64,000 bases of DNA from positions 1,260,030 through 1,324,029 of the forward strand of contig OZ038321.1 in assembly GCA_964035795.1 (NCBI GenBank), given 5' to 3'. Source of the DNA: Pterobdella sp. o SKG-2022. Taxonomy: Eukaryota; Annelida; Clitellata; Hirudinida; Piscicolidae. The notes below the pieces were generated by a model. That model was not told the DNA's origin and did not search any database. It was given only the letters and a program-made list of their open reading frames with translations. Made by a program: the position numbers and the translations under genes. Each line of letters opens with the position of its first letter. The stretch's first letter is position 1. Shown here piece after piece: positions 60,753-64,000 of the stretch.

Positions 60753-63700
60753 TTATCTTTTCATGTATTCACCTATGTATCTACCTATTTATCTATCTAA
60801 CCATTTTTTTTAACAAGATGTCTTTTATTTGAGCAAAAAAGATAGTGTAGAAGTGGCAATGTATGAAAAGTTTATGAAATAATTGCTAACATCTATCTAC
60901 CTATCCACCTCCACCCTCCCAGAACTAAGTGCAAGCCTGGGAATCCCATGTGTCCACGTCTTATCCACCCTACTTAAACTTGGTGTAGTCCACTCCAAAA
61001 TCAATTATTGGTTTGTGTCTATATCTAGTTTCTTTTATCTATTTTTGTTTGTTTGTTTTGTTGTTCTTATCTATCTAGTTCTGTGCCTTTATCTAGTTGT
61101 ATCTATCTAGTAGTATTTATTGTTTACTTGTTTGTTTGTTTGTATATTAGTCGCTCTTCATTGGAATCTCGGTTGAAAAATAAATATTAAATCCTCATTT
61201 GCATTTTCTTCTCAATTAGCCTTTATTCATATCTCAGTTACTTATCTATCTAGTCGCTCTCATCTACTTCCTACATTTACCTACCTACTCATACCTCCCA
61301 CCCACCATATGAACTTAAATAAATTTCAATCGATAAGTCAAATAAGCGATCTGCTTTTTATTCTTAATGAACTCTCTTTAGTGTAAAGAGCAGCTGTTTG
61401 CGCTGCATTATTGCTTAGTTCTGATGCTTTTTGATTGTTTAATGCGATTTAATGTTTTTATTATTTTTTTTTAGTTTTATTTTTTTTAATTTTTATTATT
61501 GCTTTTATTGATGTTATTGTTTTGGTATTAATGTTATTGTTTTTATTGTTTATTAAATCCTTCCCTAATAGGTCATTAGCTACCTGTTCATCTCCATCAA
61601 CCCATCAGCAACTTTCCAAAAACACCCATTCACTATCATCTTTACCACCCACCATCCTTCCCACAACCAACCATCTCTAACACCTTTACAACCACCATCT
61701 TTACTCCCACCACAACCACCATCTTCATCACCCTCACAACCATCATCATCATCACCTCCACCACAATCATTCACCCACCATCATCAAAACCTTCACAACC
61801 ACCATCATTATCACCCTCACAGCCACCATTTACCCACCACCTCCACCACCCATACAGCACTCCGTTCATTCCAAACTTGAGGGCATTAGAACTGAACCTG
61901 AGACAGATGGGGGTGTGCAAAAGGAGCATTAGTGACATTAAGTGCAGTCTTATCAATTGCAGTCACTCTGTTTTGCTGGTGGGTTTCAATAATAATAATA
62001 ATAATATAAATAATAAAAATAATAATTAGAAATAAAAAAATAATATCAATGAATAATCATCGTTCAACGTTCTTTAGCCTTAATACCGTGATAAAAATTG
62101 TTATTATTATTATTATTATTGTTATTATTATTATTATTATTGTTATTATTATTATTATTATTGTTATTATTATTATTATTATTGTTATTATTATTATTAT
62201 TATTAAAAAAATTTTTTTTGAAAAGAAAAGTTTCAAACGAAAATAAATATTCAACGATGATGTTTATTATTATTTTATTTTTTAAATAACAATAATAATA
62301 TTAATATTATTATTCATCACCATCATCATCGTATTGCGTCCATTTCGATAAGTGGAGCGTTGTTGTTATTGTTTTTATTGTTATTATTTGTATTATTATT
62401 GTTGCTTTTATTATTATTATTTTATTGTTATTATTATTCATATTGTTATATTAATTAAAATTCCTTCATGAATATTCATCACAGAGGAATGTTGTGGTAA
62501 AGAGTCATGATACAGCTGGTGAGATTATTATTATTATTACTTCTATTATTATTGTTATTGTTATTGTTATTATTATTTTTATTATTATTACTTCTATTGT
62601 TATTGTTATTGTTATTATTATTTTTATTATTATTACTTCTATTATTATTGTTATTGTTTTTGTTAATATCATTTTCATTGTTATTATTTATTTATTGTTA
62701 ATTTTCACAAATGAATGCACTATTTATTATTCATATTAATGTGAATTAATTCATTTTTTATTGATCTGTATATATCTATATATCAGCCTTTATTGAAATT
62801 TTTGTTAATTCAATAAAAAATAAATTCTATCTTCACACACATCTTGTATTAGTTATAAATAGATATAGATATAGATAGATAGATAGATAGACTTCATAAC
62901 TTCCCCATCAGACGTGGACGACAGTGGAATCTACATGCAACAAAACGATCTTTCATCTTCTTTCTCGTCATCTTCATTCTTCTCGTCATCATCATTATCA
63001 TTCTCGCCATCATCGGCGTGGTCATCTTCATCATCTAAAACATCTTCAGCCAATCAGACAAGCCACTTTGAACCTGCAAGCATCACAGCTCCGCTAGAAC
63101 ATCTAACTTCTTCACAGATCAATTGTTATAATGCAGCTACTGCTAGCAAAACAGCTGTTAGCAACAAAGCTGTAACTAGCAGAGCAGCTGCTAGCAACAA
63201 AACATCTTTTATCAATACAACCATAACTAACAATACAGCTTCCATAGATACAGCTGCTACTAATATAACAGCTGATAACGACATAGATGTTACTAAAAAT
63301 AAAGCTGATAATCTCACAGCTGTTTTTAAAAATACAGCTGAAAACGAAGCAGCTGACGCTAAGACAACATCTTCTATTCATATCACAACTATCCGAGAGA
63401 ATTCACCTTTTCTTACCAAAATTGCTGAAAATAATATAACTAAAAACTCAAGAAATACTAATGGTGATAATAACCATAATAATAATAAAAATAATAACTA
63501 TAGTAATAATAGCATTAAAAACAGCGATAATAATAGTGATTATATTTTGTGTCGTAATTCTAATACTCAGTCAACAACCAATCAAACTGTGGAAAGGAAG
63601 GGTGATTTGGATGGCACTTCCGCCAATAATAATCCCACAAATATAAATAATGATATTAATTTCAATAATAATAATAACATCAAAAATAATAATAATGATA

Positions 63701-64000
63701 TTAACAATGATAATCATAAGAACACCACTACTACTAATAATAATGTGAATAAAAACGACATCGAGCGGGTAAATGAAGTCACCACCAGCATGAAGGGTGC
63801 CATAGGGATATCAAAGAGTGGCAAGGAAACGAGGACAGTTGAGGTACAGACAGACGATTATGAAAGCGAGTACACCACCAGTGACGAAGAGGAGGAGGAA
63901 GAGGATGATGATGATAAAGATGTGGATGATAAGATTGGGGGGGAAGAGAGTGTGAGCGAGGATGAAAATGGGGGTGGGGGTGCGAATAAGGGAGAAAGGG
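51448..64000 (+). CDS. KAT6: KAT6-like MYST acetyltransferase, 3' end outside window
   Basis: Exons in phase: 51448-53721, 54131-55847, 56111-56310, 56914-57023, 57413-57485, 58066-58218, 59168-59332, 60098-60191, 60438-60710, 60923-61010, 61858-61978, 62485-62518 and 62912 to the window end, over 2,100 codons. Residues about 19-85 are the KAT6 N-terminal winged-helix (RNLVEAVAKIRHQKQ ... NNGSLWRVDNNGVTSY). RGLVDGLTRFFTPSNKRSSR matches the KAT6 linker motif. The MYST domain spans about residues 1398-1740: INFGGHYLDATF, zinc finger CEFCLDYFKTSLLLQSHQAIC, RPPGNEIYR, LYCERLLMMSRLFVEPD, SHLFYILTLNHDHSSRLVGYF, MCFLFVLPPHRRKGCASFL and ELSASLGIPCVHVLSTLLKL. Ser/Asn-rich and acidic C-terminal regions follow, as in KAT6. 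Oddities: no PHD fingers; catalytic Glu replaced by Val (60479-60481). The exon 1/2 junction is the least certain. Confidence 0.88.
56662..56745 (+). mobile_element. Degenerate tRNA-like sequence
   Basis: A-box-like ATGGCTAAGTTGGTGAGACG and B-box-like GGGTTCGAATTC are present at tRNA spacing, and the flanks TTTCC/GGAAA pair weakly. No SINE body follows. It is in an intron of the KAT6-like gene. Confidence 0.4.
58905..58963 (+). repeat. (TA)n microsatellite
   Basis: About 58 bp of TA repeat in an intron of the KAT6-like gene. Confidence 0.95.
59445..60055 (+). repeat. 24-bp minisatellite, about 25 copies
   Basis: The unit ATCATTATCACCACCACTGC plus CATC is repeated over about 600 bp with C/T and A/G variants. 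It fills the intron between exons 59168-59332 and 60098-60191 of the KAT6-like gene. Since the period is a multiple of three, both strands stay open, but nothing suggests it is coding. Confidence 0.93.
60340..60412 (+). repeat. (CA)n microsatellite next to splice acceptor
   Basis: About 70 bp of CA repeat ends about 25 bp before the acceptor CGCACAG of the exon beginning at 60438. Confidence 0.93.
62098..62207 (+). repeat. (TTA)n/(TTG) trinucleotide array
   Basis: Runs of ATT interrupted by regular GTT, giving an approximate 21-24 bp higher-order period, in an intron of the KAT6-like gene. A similar array lies at 62523-62697. Confidence 0.9.

Noticed and set aside
61580..61850. Possible KAT6-like exon starting at the acceptor near 61572
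   Set aside because: Its frame does not fit the phase left by the exon ending at 61010 and soon becomes repeat (Pro/Ser/His); joining to 61858 gives a family-like sequence.

Overview
The window is nuclear DNA from an invertebrate animal. Genes are split into many small exons with GT-AG introns. The sequence is AT-rich, full of long microsatellites and minisatellites, and carries tRNA-derived SINEs, LINE fragments and foldback (MITE-like) elements. Seven protein-coding genes in 64 kb with mostly short introns point to a compact genome. The mix of families (Dmbx homeobox, adiponectin receptor, KAT6) fits a lophotrochozoan such as an annelid or leech, but that placement is inference and no sequence search was possible.

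Layout. 1-7916 (+): 3' part of a multi-EF-hand gene. 9162-13002 (-): IST1, an ESCRT-III regulator. 13439-14177 (+): ribosomal protein S27, head-to-head with IST1. 16370-29834 (-): an adiponectin-receptor (PAQR family) gene whose introns hold three retroelement remnants and more than 1.5 kb of TATC satellite. 29835-37526: gene-poor, with SINEs and simple repeats. 37527-39676 (+): a Dmbx paired-class homeobox gene. 40158-50811 (-): pescadillo (PES1), reconstructed as 18 coding exons in consistent phase. 51448 to the window end (+): a KAT6-like MYST acetyltransferase gene, head-to-head with PES1 and running off the right edge.

Most interesting content. The KAT6-like gene keeps the N-terminal winged-helix domain, the KAT6 GL(I/V)DGLT(K/R)FFTPS motif, the MYST zinc finger and the MYST fold. 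It shows no double PHD finger and has substitutions at the catalytic glutamate (to Val), the autoacetylated lysine (to Arg) and the second glycine of the acetyl-CoA motif (to Ala). It may be a non-catalytic or strongly altered MYST protein. Other notable items are a foldback element of about 0.5 kb with arms over 200 bp in a PES1 intron, two further foldback/MITE families with several partial copies, a LINE lying inside a TATC array, and tandem SUMO-type motifs in Dmbx.

Method and limits. Gene models were built by hand from splice-site phase and remembered family sequences. Exon edges are expected to be accurate to within about 1 bp where phase is stated to agree. First exons and UTRs are mostly undetermined.
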